In this document: positions 16,362 through 24,967 of the stretch, in pieces
Layout of the letters: every line of letters begins with the position of its first letter
Position numbering within the stretch: position 1 is the stretch's first letter
DNA from: Candidatus Aalborgicola lynettensis
GTDB taxonomy: Bacteria > Pseudomonadota > Gammaproteobacteria > Burkholderiales > Burkholderiaceae_C
Length of the DNA: 64,000 nt
Direction: 5' to 3'
Assembly: GCA_016719405.1 (NCBI GenBank)
Contig: JADJZE010000002.1
Location: 248,001 to 312,000, forward strand
Notes under the pieces: model-generated
Database searches by the model: none
Told to the model about the DNA's origin: nothing
What the model saw: only the letters and a program-made list of their open reading frames with translations
Position numbers and translations under genes: made by a program

Positions 16362-18113
16362 TTATGGATTGAGCAGCACCGCGGTGGCCGCAAAGGGCGT
16401 GACCACCCCATCGGTAATCGACAGGTACAGCACCTGAATGTCCAGGCTGCCGGTGGGGGTGAGGAAGTGGAAGTCGTCGATATACCCTTCGGCCGCATCG
16501 CTGAGCGCTTCGCCATTGGGCCACAGGAACACCACGTTGCGCGCGTTACCCACGGCCTCCCAATCTTCATAGTCCACCAGGCTGGCGGAGCCGCTGCTGC
16601 GGCCATCGGCGTAGATGAGTTTTTTGGGTCCGACAAAGGGCAGCGGGGAGCCGGTAGTCTTGCCGGTGGTTACAGACGGATCGCCAAAATACATTTTGTA
16701 GCGCACGTCGCCAATGTGCATGGGCAAGGCCGCTTGTGCACTCTTGAAGGCTTTGGGGCAGCCGCTGCTGTCGTATTGCGGCACAAAGCTGGTTCCGTTC
16801 CACACCGCGTAGGCGTGGTTGTGCGAGGCGGTGGTGCAGCCACTGACCTGGTCGATGGTGAACACCATAAAGGCGCCCTCTGCACCGTCCCAGCGCCAGT
16901 CGGTCAGGGTGGGCCAAGCGACCTTGTTCTGGCGCGCGGCGCTGATTTTGTTGGTGGGGTTGGTGGCATCGCCCTGAATACCAATCACCACCGTGGCCGG
17001 GCAGGCGCCGGTGGCAAGGTAGTCGCCCGATGCGCTGCAGGTGGTGCTTGACCCGCTGTTGAAGTCGCGCCCGGTGTAGCCGTCCACGCTGTCAACCGAG
17101 TAAATGCGGGTTTTGCCATCGGCGTCGTTGGATTCAAAAAACAGCCGCACCTTGCCCCCCATGGCGGCAGACAGGGGCACGCCCTGCCCGGTCATGATGG
17201 ACTTGATGCCGCTGGTGCTGGAACTGGGCGAACGCACGCCGCTGGTGCTGGCATAACTCGTAAACCCGCTCAGGTAGCTGGCCGCATTGGTGGCGGACAC
17301 GGCGCCACTGCTGGCCACCGCCTGCCCGGACACCCCCTGGGGTCCGTAGTAAAACTGAACCGTATTGGCAACCGCGCCCGCCTCCGCGCCAAAGCGCGTG
17401 GCAGAGAGCCGCGCATTGCCGTCGGACACCGGTTTGGTCAGGGTGGACACGGTGTTGCCGCTGCCCTGCAGCTGCCAATACTCACCCGGTGTGGTGGCAC
17501 TGACCGCTTGCGCACTGCCAGCGCGGGTGCAGGCGGCATCCGTGCAGGCCTTGACCACCACCGCGTACGTGGTGGCCGCTTTCAGGGGGGTGAGCGTGGC
17601 GCTGGTAGCGGACGCGCTGGTGCTGACCGTGGCGCTGGTATTCATCAACGCCTCGGTGGCGGTAATTTCGTAGTGGTCAACGCTGTAGCCAGTGGGCGCA
17701 GTCCACGCCACCTGCAGTTTGCTGGACGAACCGAACGTGGTGCTGCCGACGGTTTGCGCGCTGGCTTGCGCCAGGGTCACGGCGCCGGGTCCGCTCAGCG
17801 CCGTGCATCCGGCGGTCGCGAGGTAACCCGCAATAGGCCCCAGGTCCACCAACTGGCCCCCCGTGGCCTGGCCCAGGACCCACAGTTGCGTGTCGGCCGA
17901 ACTGCTGGCCAGGTAGTTGCCGGTGCCGGTGTAGTACCGGTAATAGTAGGGTGCAAAGGTTTGCGAGGCGGGCGCCGCAGGCGAAAAGTACTGCGGATAC
18001 ACGTTTTCTGCCCAGGTGAACAGACAGTCCGAACTGCTGGCGTCGGCCCGCGCCATCAGGGGAGTCAACACCAGTGAAACAACAGCCAGAAACAGGTAGC
18101 AGAAACGGCGCAT
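16362..18113 (-). CDS. Large secreted DCLFxWAE + fibronectin III protein (paralogue 2)
   Basis: 583 residues from the ATG at 18113 (GGGGGA upstream). Order of parts: signal peptide (1-23), DCLFxWAE domain (about 27-105; DCLFTWAENVYPQYFSP, YYYRYYTGTGNYLASS, GGQLVDLGPIAGYL), FN3-like domain (about 115-205, ending TTPGEYWQLQGSGN), then a roughly 375-residue C-terminal region paralogous to that of 11108-12955 and also ending in LLNP. It appears to be the first gene of a two-gene unit with the secreted hydrolase. The function is not known; an extracellular binding or surface role is likely. Confidence 0.8.
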   Translation of the reverse strand: MRRFCYLFLAVVSLVLTPLMARADASSSDCLFTWAENVYPQYFSPAAPASQTFAPYYYRYYTGTGNYLASSSADTQLWVLGQATGGQLVDLGPIAGYLATAGCTALSGPGAVTLAQASAQTVGSTTFGSSSKLQVAWTAPTGYSVDHYEITATEALMNTSATVSTSASATSATLTPLKAATTYAVVVKACTDAACTRAGSAQAVSATTPGEYWQLQGSGNTVSTLTKPVSDGNARLSATRFGAEAGAVANTVQFYYGPQGVSGQAVASSGAVSATNAASYLSGFTSYASTSGVRSPSSSTSGIKSIMTGQGVPLSAAMGGKVRLFFESNDADGKTRIYSVDSVDGYTGRDFNSGSSTTCSASGDYLATGACPATVVIGIQGDATNPTNKISAARQNKVAWPTLTDWRWDGAEGAFMVFTIDQVSGCTTASHNHAYAVWNGTSFVPQYDSSGCPKAFKSAQAALPMHIGDVRYKMYFGDPSVTTGKTTGSPLPFVGPKKLIYADGRSSGSASLVDYEDWEAVGNARNVVFLWPNGEALSDAAEGYIDDFHFLTPTGSLDIQVLYLSITDGVVTPFAATAVLLNP

Positions 18114-18250
18114 AGGACATATCCCCCAGGAGTTGGAACGGCGTGGCGGCGTCCAGTATCCATCACGCACTGGGGCCGGTCAATGGGAAACAAACCGGGA
18201 ATCCAGGCGCATGGTGCCAAGTGCCGTCTGCCACGCTCTTTACTCCTTAA

Positions 18251-18297
18251 TTGATAGCTGCCTTCGCTTGCTGGACGTGCGCAAATGGCCTATTTGA
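18251..18297 (+). repeat. Dispersed palindromic repeat, copy 5
   Basis: TTGATAGCTGCCTTCGCTTG then CTGGACGTGCGCAAATGGCC. It lies in the 319-base gap between the secreted protein gene and dnaE2; apart from this repeat I see nothing else in that gap. Confidence 0.7.
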
Positions 18298-18432
18298 CAT
18301 AGGGAAACCCAGTACCTGGAATCGTTTGCGCCAAAGCGCCTTGGCGCAGAAGGTGCTAACTGTGGCGTAAAGGCGCGATGCTTTTGGCAAGCGCCCGATC
18401 AAGAACGCGGTGAACCTGCCCTGCCACCGCCT

Positions 18433-21400
18433 TCAATGGAAATCCCGGCTGTGCGTGCGCAGCTCGCCCAGCAGCGGCGTGTGGTCGCCCAACCACCGGG
18501 CGATCACATGGCGCACCTGGCCGCCACTGCCCTCATCACGCTGCCACACGCCGTGCACGGCCAGCAGGCGGGCTGCATACAGCGTGTCGCGAAAGCGCTC
18601 TTTGATGGCGCTCCACACGATGACGTTGACGCTGCCGGTCTCGTCTTCCAGCGTGACGAACACCACGCCGTTGGCGGTTTGCGGTCGCTGGCGGGCGGTG
18701 ACCAGGCCGCAAGCGCGCACCAGGCGCCCGCTGGGCAAGTGGGCCAGCTGCACGCTGGTTTGGTACTTCTTTTTTGATAGCTGCTCCCGCAATAGCTGCA
18801 AGGGGTGGGCGCGCAAAGTAAGGCCCAAGGCGGCGTAGTCGAACACCACCTCTTCGCCCTCTGGGGCGCTTGGCAACTGCAAGGCGTCTTCCAGCACGGG
18901 TACGCCTTGGAACAGGGCTGGTGCAGGCTGCAGCGCGGCGGCGTCCCACACCTGCTGGCGGCGGTGGCCGCTGAGCGACTGCAGCGCGTCGGCACTGGCC
19001 AGGGCTTTGAGGTCACCCGCATCAAGCGCGCAGCGCAGGGCCAGGTCTTGGGTACTGGCAAAGGGCGCGTGGCTGCGCGCGGCGACGATGCGCTGGGCGG
19101 CGTCAACAGACAGGCTGCTAACCAACCGCAGGCCTAAGCGGATAGCGGGTTGCGCCGAAGTGCCGTCCGAATGGGGGTCAGAGCACGAGTTTTGCTGCGC
19201 AAAATCGGAGAAAACGGGGTCAGAGCACGACTTTTGCTGCGCAAAATCGTGGTCTGACCCCGTTTTCTCCAGCGTGCAATCCCAATCGCTGTGCGCCACA
19301 TCCACCGCCCGCACCTGCACGCCGTGGCGCTGCGCGTCTTGTACCAGTTGCGAGGGGCCATAAAAGCCCATGGGGTGGCTGTTGAGCAGGGCGGCCAGAA
19401 AACAGGCGGGCTCGTGCCGTTTGAGCCAGCTGCTCACATAGGCCAGCAGGGCAAAACTGGCGGCGTGGCTCTCGGGGAAACCGTATTCGCCAAAACCTTC
19501 TATCTGTTTGAAGATGGCGTCGGCAAACTCCTGCGTGTAGCCATTTTTCAGCATACCGCCCACCATGCGTTCGTAGAACACGTGCACGCCACCCTTGCGC
19601 TTCCAGGCGGCCATGGAGCGGCGCAGTTGGTCGGCCTCGCCCGCCGAGAAGTCGGCCGCCAGCATGGCAACCTGCATCACCTGCTCCTGAAAAATCGGCA
19701 CCCCCAGCGTGCGCTGCAAGGCCTTTTTGAGCGCCGGGCTGGCATACACCACGCCCTGCGGGTTGGCACGGGCCTGCAAGTAGGGGTGCACCATGCCGCC
19801 CTGAATGGGGCCGGGCCGCACGATGGCCACCTGCACCACCAGGTCGTAAAAGCAGCGCGGTTTCAGGCGCGGCAACATGCTCATCTGCGCGCGGCTCTCA
19901 ATTTGAAACACGCCCACCGTGTCGGCCTGGCACACCATGTCGTAAGTGGCGCTATCTTCCGCGGGAATGTCCTGCATGCGCAGCGGCTTGCCGCGCCACT
20001 GGCCAATCAAGTCCAGGCAGCGGCGGATGGCGCTGAGCATGCCCAGGGCCAGCACGTCCACCTTCAAGAGGCCCACCGCGTCCAGATCGTCCTTGTCCCA
20101 CTGGATGATGGAGCGCTCCGCCATGGCGGCGTTTTCTACCGGCACCAGGCGCGTGAGCGGGCCTTGCGTGAGCACAAAGCCGCCCACATGCTGGCCCAGG
20201 TGGCGCGGGAAACGCTGCAACTGGGTGGCCAGGTCCAGCCACAGTTGCAGCCGTCTGGTATCCGGCAACACAATCTCTTCGTGGTCTTTTGGGCCATTTC
20301 CGCACGCCAGACGTGCGCAAGCAGCTATCTTTTGTATAGCATTTTGCAGGCGTTCCTGCAGCACGGCGCGGCTGTACATGCCGGGGTGTTCGCGGGCCAT
20401 GGCGCTAATCAACTCCTCGGGGATTTCCAGCGCACGCCCCACGTCGCGCAGCGCACTGCGCGGGCGGTAGCGGATGACGGTGGCGGTCAGGGCCGCGCGC
20501 TCGCGGCCGTATTTGGTGTAGATGTACTGGATGACCTCTTCGCGCCGCTGGTGTTCAAAGTCCACATCAATATCGGGCGGCTCGTCGCGCTCTCTAGAGA
20601 TAAAGCGCTCAAACAGCAGGTTGCTGCGCGAGGGGTCCACCTCGGTAATGCCCAGGCAGTAACACACCGCCGAATTGGCCGCCGAGCCCCGGCCCTGGCA
20701 CAAAATGCCCTGGCTGCGCGCAAAACGCACGATGTCGTGTACGGTCAAAAAATACATCTCGTAGTGCAGCTCGGCAATCAGCGCCAGTTCGTGCTCCAGT
20801 TGCTGCAACACGGCGGGCGGCGTGCCGTCGGGGTGGCTGTGCGGTGGGTAGCGCACGGCGGACCCCTGCTCGGTGTACTGGCGCAAGGTCTGCGCGGGCG
20901 TGTGGCCGGGCAGCACCGCCTCCATGGGGTACTGGTAGCGCAACTCGTCCAGGCCGAACTGGCAGCGCTGCGCCACCACCAGCGTGTGGGCCAGCAGATC
21001 GGGGGGGTACAGGGCAGCCAGCCGTGCGCGGCTGCGCAAATGCGCCTCGGCATTGGGCTGCAGCGCCACGCCGCATTGCGCCACGGGCGCACCTAAGCGC
21101 ACGGCGGTGAGCACATCGTGCAGGGGCTTGCGCGAGCGCACATGCATGCGCACGCCGCCTGCCGCTACCAATGGCACGCCGCTGAACCGGGCTAACTGCT
21201 GTAAGCGGTGCTGCTGCACGGCATCGTCTGGCCCCAGCAGGCGCGACATGGCCAGCCATAAATTTGAGCCAAAAATGCCTTTTGCGCACATGGATACTGC
21301 GTAAGCAGCTTCCATATTGATAGCAGACGAAAAGTCCAGCAACACCTCGCAGTCGCGCAAGCTGGCCCACAAAGCCTGCTCCTGCGCGCCGTCCCAGCCC

Positions 21401-21843
21401 AGGTGGTACGTCCCCTTGGGCGCACAGCGGCGCGCCGCCGTGATGAACTGGCACAACTGCCCCCAACCCTGCAGGTTGCGCGCCAGCACAATGGCGCCAA
21501 AGCCCCCCGCTGGGGCTCCTTCCAAACCCGCCCCCCCATCGACCGCGCTGCCCCGGTTCACCCGCCCTCCCCCGCCAACGCCCGATCGGCTGACCGCAAA
21601 CGTAGCGCCCAGCAACAACTTCAACCCACAGCGCCGCGCCGCCTCGTGCGCCTGCACCACCCCGGCCACCGAACATGCATCGGTAATCGCCAAGGCGCTG
21701 TAACCCAGCGCCGCCGCCCGCTCCACCAACTCGTCGGGCTGCGAGGCGCCGTGCTGGAAGCTGAAGCTGGAGAGGCAATGCAGTTCGGCGTAGGCGGGGT
21801 CGGCGTCGGGAATGGCGGAAGTTGGAGGCAGTGGCGCGGGCAT
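18433..21843 (-). CDS. dnaE2: Error-prone DNA polymerase III alpha subunit DnaE2
   Basis: 1136 residues. It has an N-terminal PHP domain (YAELHCLSSFSFQHGASQP), the polymerase catalytic motif PDIDVDFE (about residue 425), GRGSAANSAVCYCLGITEVD, and a C-terminal OB-fold region. DnaE2 carries out translesion, mutagenic synthesis in the SOS response, normally with ImuA/ImuB. A LexA-type box lies immediately upstream. imuA and imuB are not adjacent, unlike the usual cassette. The protein is longer than typical because short repeats have been inserted in frame near residues 173-194, 499-519 and 858-890. The frame is nevertheless intact throughout, so it is probably functional. Confidence 0.93.
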   Translation of the reverse strand: MPAPLPPTSAIPDADPAYAELHCLSSFSFQHGASQPDELVERAAALGYSALAITDACSVAGVVQAHEAARRCGLKLLLGATFAVSRSGVGGGGRVNRGSAVDGGAGLEGAPAGGFGAIVLARNLQGWGQLCQFITAARRCAPKGTYHLGWDGAQEQALWASLRDCEVLLDFSSAINMEAAYAVSMCAKGIFGSNLWLAMSRLLGPDDAVQQHRLQQLARFSGVPLVAAGGVRMHVRSRKPLHDVLTAVRLGAPVAQCGVALQPNAEAHLRSRARLAALYPPDLLAHTLVVAQRCQFGLDELRYQYPMEAVLPGHTPAQTLRQYTEQGSAVRYPPHSHPDGTPPAVLQQLEHELALIAELHYEMYFLTVHDIVRFARSQGILCQGRGSAANSAVCYCLGITEVDPSRSNLLFERFISRERDEPPDIDVDFEHQRREEVIQYIYTKYGRERAALTATVIRYRPRSALRDVGRALEIPEELISAMAREHPGMYSRAVLQERLQNAIQKIAACARLACGNGPKDHEEIVLPDTRRLQLWLDLATQLQRFPRHLGQHVGGFVLTQGPLTRLVPVENAAMAERSIIQWDKDDLDAVGLLKVDVLALGMLSAIRRCLDLIGQWRGKPLRMQDIPAEDSATYDMVCQADTVGVFQIESRAQMSMLPRLKPRCFYDLVVQVAIVRPGPIQGGMVHPYLQARANPQGVVYASPALKKALQRTLGVPIFQEQVMQVAMLAADFSAGEADQLRRSMAAWKRKGGVHVFYERMVGGMLKNGYTQEFADAIFKQIEGFGEYGFPESHAASFALLAYVSSWLKRHEPACFLAALLNSHPMGFYGPSQLVQDAQRHGVQVRAVDVAHSDWDCTLEKTGSDHDFAQQKSCSDPVFSDFAQQNSCSDPHSDGTSAQPAIRLGLRLVSSLSVDAAQRIVAARSHAPFASTQDLALRCALDAGDLKALASADALQSLSGHRRQQVWDAAALQPAPALFQGVPVLEDALQLPSAPEGEEVVFDYAALGLTLRAHPLQLLREQLSKKKYQTSVQLAHLPSGRLVRACGLVTARQRPQTANGVVFVTLEDETGSVNVIVWSAIKERFRDTLYAARLLAVHGVWQRDEGSGGQVRHVIARWLGDHTPLLGELRTHSRDFH
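19174..19270. repeat. GGGGTCAGAGCACGA palindromic repeat inside dnaE2
   Basis: Two tandem copies of a GGGGTCAGAGCACGA-(C/G)TTTTGCTGCGCAAAATCG unit. The second completes a 64-base palindrome (19207-19270) whose outer 18 bases on each side are perfectly complementary (GGAGAAAACGGGGTCAGA / TCTGACCCCGTTTTCTCC). It is read through in frame and encodes a hydrophilic insert in DnaE2. Confidence 0.85.
20287..20345 (-). repeat. Dispersed palindromic repeat, copy 6 (inside dnaE2)
   Basis: Near-complete copy: GGGCCATTTCCGCACGCCAG, ACGTGCGCAAGCAGCTATCT, TTTGTATAGCATTTT. It is inserted in frame in dnaE2, encoding part of AIQKIAACARLACGNGP. Confidence 0.8.
21269..21324 (-). repeat. Dispersed palindromic repeat, copy 7 (inside dnaE2, degenerate core)
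   Basis: AAAAATGCCTTTTGCGCACA ... GCGTAAGCAGCTTCCATATT GATAGC: the flanks match and the core is altered. It is read through in frame in the region after the PHP domain of DnaE2. Confidence 0.65.
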
Positions 21844-21850
21844 CCACTAA

Positions 21851-21866
21851 CTGTACAGATTTACAG
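21851..21866. promoter_or_regulatory. LexA (SOS) box upstream of dnaE2
   Basis: CTGTACAGATTTACAG matches the CTGT-N8-ACAG SOS-box consensus of gamma- and beta-proteobacteria. It ends 8 bases before the dnaE2 start codon, so LexA bound here would block transcription of dnaE2 directly. Confidence 0.85.
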
Positions 21867-21959
21867 TACTTTCGGCAAATACACCCCCCACAGTGGTGCT
21901 GCAACCGCGTTCACACGTTCGCGATGCTGGCATCGCCACAAAAGCCGCGCAACTGCCCG

Positions 21960-23906
21960 CTACAGCAGGGGCCGTATGGACTCATGCCCGGAAGCCGTTT
22001 TTTGCTCCACGCATTCGGGCGCCACGCGGGGCAGGCGCAGCGAAAAAACGGTGCCTTGGCCCCATTGGCTTTTCACACTGATCTTGCCGCCCATCGAATG
22101 CACCACAATGTTATGCACGATGTGCAGCCCCAGGCCCGAGCCGCCGTGCCCCAGTCGGGTGGTGAAGAAGGGATCGAACACGCGGTCGAGGTACTGCGGT
22201 GCAATGCCCCGGCCTTCATCGCGGACATCCAGGCACACAAAGTCATCGCCGTCAGCACGCACGTCGATATGAATCGCGCCAGAGGCACCTTCGCCATAAC
22301 CATGCACGATGCAGTTGTTGATGAGGTTGGCAAGAACCTGCCCCAGCGGCCCGGGGTAGCTGTCAAGTTCCACAGGGACGCGTTGTTCGGGCAACACCAC
22401 GCTGCAGCCGGAGTGTTTCAATGTCGGGCGCAAACTGGTGGCAATTTCGTCAATGGTTTCCAAAAGATCAAAGCGCCTGCGCTGCGAGGTTGTCTGGTCC
22501 ACAGCAACCTGTTTGAAGCTCGCCACCAGGGTCGCTGCGCGCTGAAGGCTGTGGGCGAGGATGTCTGCAGCCTCGGTCAAGTCTTCCACAAAATGCTCCA
22601 TCGTCGCGCGCCGCGGATTGGTCTGCATCGCTTCCTTGAAAACCCTGATGCGCTCATCCAGAGAGGTGGCCACCATCAGCCCATTGCCAATCGGGGTGTT
22701 GAGTTCGTGCGCAACGCCGGCCACCAGTGCCCCCAGCGATGCCAGTTTCGCCGACTGCACCAGTTCGTCACGCGCGACCGACAGGTGCTCCAGCATGTGG
22801 TCCAGATCGTCATTGCGTTTGGCCAGTTCGCTGGTGCGCGCCTGCACGCGCAATTCCAGTGAAGCATTGAGATCCTTCAACCGCCGACTCAACACCATGG
22901 CGCGTACCGCCGCTGTTGCAAATGCCAGCAAACCGGCCATAAACACCAGTGCGGGAATCCGGTATGCGTTCCATACATCGCGCAACGACACCCCACTGGC
23001 ACTGTCAAACGGCGGCAACTTCAAGGCGCGCATGACCTGGCGTACCGGTTCATATTCCGTCGGCAGTGCGAACCCCTGTATGCCCATGGCCCGCGCGGTG
23101 GCTCCGCCCCTGGGCAGCGACAGCAGCGCCCCCGACACCCGTACTGCCAGTTCCTCGCGCACATGGGGCATGGCCAGCACGGGCCACTGCGGGTACAGTT
23201 TGGTGGACGAAGCGAAGGGGTAACCACTCAAATTCTGCGGATTGACCACCTGGATGCGGCCCAGGTCCAGGCGGCCCTCACGTGCCAGCTTTTCAATCAG
23301 CCCATTGCCTACAAAAGCGGCATCTGCCCGCCCGTCCAATACCGCCTGCAACGCGGTGTCCTGCGGCTCCCCTGTGAGCAGGTATTTTTCTACCGCAACC
23401 CCGGCCAACTGCAGTGTATGGGCCTGCAATTGATACCCCTCAAAGGAATCCATGGAGGCAACAGCCACCTGTCGGCCCGACAGATCCTGCAAGGTGACCA
23501 TGCCCGGCATGCCCTTGCGGGTCACAATGGTGCCACCCACCACCCGCAGGGGTTTACCAGCCTCCATGTCGGTCAGCGTGGCCAGGGGTGCAGACAGGCC
23601 ACCTTCGTGCGTCATGCGCACAAACTCTGAAGGCTCGGTCAGCACAAAGTCCACGCGCCCCTGGCGGATGGCTGCACGCAAGGCATTGCTCTCCATGGTC
23701 TGCACAACAAAGCGGGCTTCAGGCAACTCTTTGTTCAAATGCTGCTCAAGTACCTGCCAGTTGTGCTGGGAATCCACTTTGGCGTGCGGGGTCATCACGG
23801 CAAACGTCAGCGCTTGCACAGCGTGCGTCGCCTGTGGTGCTATCGCCGCTGCCATGAGCAAGGCCAGCAGCACACGCCCGGCAAAAAAACGGCGCACGGG
23901 TGTCAC
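21960..23906 (-). CDS. Sensor histidine kinase with periplasmic PhnD-like binding domain
   Basis: 648 residues. A signal anchor is followed by a phosphonate/PhnD-type periplasmic binding domain (about 33-300; FVLTEPSEFVRM, AVASMDSFEGYQLQ, ADAAFVGNGL), a membrane segment (about 317-338), a coiled-coil, a His-box GVAHELNTPIGN (about 397-408) and an ATPase domain with NLINNCIVHG and GSGLGLHIVHN. It should autophosphorylate on the histidine in response to a ligand. The GTG start at 23906 overlaps the stop of the upstream lipoprotein gene as GTGA. No response regulator is adjacent. It belongs to a HELNTP-type kinase group that recurs in this window. Confidence 0.88.
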   Translation of the reverse strand: MTPVRRFFAGRVLLALLMAAAIAPQATHAVQALTFAVMTPHAKVDSQHNWQVLEQHLNKELPEARFVVQTMESNALRAAIRQGRVDFVLTEPSEFVRMTHEGGLSAPLATLTDMEAGKPLRVVGGTIVTRKGMPGMVTLQDLSGRQVAVASMDSFEGYQLQAHTLQLAGVAVEKYLLTGEPQDTALQAVLDGRADAAFVGNGLIEKLAREGRLDLGRIQVVNPQNLSGYPFASSTKLYPQWPVLAMPHVREELAVRVSGALLSLPRGGATARAMGIQGFALPTEYEPVRQVMRALKLPPFDSASGVSLRDVWNAYRIPALVFMAGLLAFATAAVRAMVLSRRLKDLNASLELRVQARTSELAKRNDDLDHMLEHLSVARDELVQSAKLASLGALVAGVAHELNTPIGNGLMVATSLDERIRVFKEAMQTNPRRATMEHFVEDLTEAADILAHSLQRAATLVASFKQVAVDQTTSQRRRFDLLETIDEIATSLRPTLKHSGCSVVLPEQRVPVELDSYPGPLGQVLANLINNCIVHGYGEGASGAIHIDVRADGDDFVCLDVRDEGRGIAPQYLDRVFDPFFTTRLGHGGSGLGLHIVHNIVVHSMGGKISVKSQWGQGTVFSLRLPRVAPECVEQKTASGHESIRPLL

Positions 23907-24877
23907 AGCGGGTCTGGCAAATAGTCGTCGGTAAACAGCCCGTCGGGCTGGACGGGGCTGACCATGGCGCCAGACTGCACCATGATGTTGGAGAGTTTGT
24001 GCGACACCGTAGCAAGGTGGCCATTCTTCTGGTTCAGGTAGCTGCGGTTGGCCACCAGGTCCGGCAACTCCAGGCCGCGCAAAGACTCCACCAGTTCCTC
24101 GGCGGAGATACCGGCGTGCGGGGCCATGCGGTACGCGGTGTCCCAGGGGTTGCTGCGCAACTGTTCCAGCGCTTTGAAATGGCCTTGCAGTGTGGCACGC
24201 AGCGTATCGGCGCGCGCACGGGCTGCATCGGTTCGCACCGCGAGTACGTCAAACACCGAATCGGGCAGCTCGCGGGTGGAAATCAGCCGCTGCGCGCCCT
24301 GGCCCATGAGCCTGCCTACCACCGGCTCGTAGCTGATGAGCGCATCAATGCGGTTATTTAGAAAGGCGGCTTCCTGTTCTTCATACGCAATGTAGACCGG
24401 CTGGACATCGCGCAGGGTCAAGCCCGCTTTTTCGAGCACCATGGTCAGCATCAATTCACCCAGGGCGCTGTGCTCCAGTCCGATGCTGCGTCGACGCAAC
24501 TGCTGCAGGGTGGCAATGCCCGGGCGTACAACCAGGGCATCGGCTCCGCGTGAAACGTCGAATACCAGAACAATTTCCAGTGCGACGCCTTTATCCCGCA
24601 GGGCCAGTGCCTCGTCCAGCGTCAGCATGGCGGCATCCACCGTACCCGCTTTCAAGCCATCAATCGACTCTTTCATGGTGGCATTGGACTGCAAGACCAC
24701 ACCGGGCGGCAACCACTGTTGGGCCTGGGCATAAAACAGTGTTTCGTAGCCGGGCCAAGGGTGCCCGGCAATGCGCAAGGGTACTGGTTTGGAGCAGGCT
24801 GCCAAGCCAAGCAAAGCAAGCGTCCCCAGCACCAGGCTGCGCCGACTTGTCCACCCCCTTGCCCACTGTGTTGCCAT
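23903..24877 (-). CDS. NMT1/THI5-like substrate-binding lipoprotein
   Basis: 324 residues with a lipobox (LLGLAAC, lipidated Cys near residue 28). The mature part resembles ABC-type nitrate/sulfonate/thiamine-precursor binding proteins: GHPWPGYETLFYAQ, VDAAMLTLDEALAL, IGLEHSALGELML, RIDALISYEPV. No permease or ATPase genes are next to it; instead it precedes and overlaps the PhnD-kinase gene by four bases. A sensory role, presenting ligand to the kinase, is therefore more likely than transport (inference). Confidence 0.82.
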   Translation of the reverse strand: MATQWARGWTSRRSLVLGTLALLGLAACSKPVPLRIAGHPWPGYETLFYAQAQQWLPPGVVLQSNATMKESIDGLKAGTVDAAMLTLDEALALRDKGVALEIVLVFDVSRGADALVVRPGIATLQQLRRRSIGLEHSALGELMLTMVLEKAGLTLRDVQPVYIAYEEQEAAFLNNRIDALISYEPVVGRLMGQGAQRLISTRELPDSVFDVLAVRTDAARARADTLRATLQGHFKALEQLRSNPWDTAYRMAPHAGISAEELVESLRGLELPDLVANRSYLNQKNGHLATVSHKLSNIMVQSGAMVSPVQPDGLFTDDYLPDPL

Positions 24878-24967
24878 TCGCGCCCTCTGGAACAGAATTT
24901 TGCCGACTGCAGTGTAGCGGCGGTTACCCGTTACGGCCAGCTACTTTCACCCCGGTTCGCCTCACGT

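Noticed and set aside
19291..21096. 601-codon plus-strand frame antisense to dnaE2
   Set aside because: His/Gln/Ala-rich shadow frame with no domain, opposite a gene with clear polymerase motifs.
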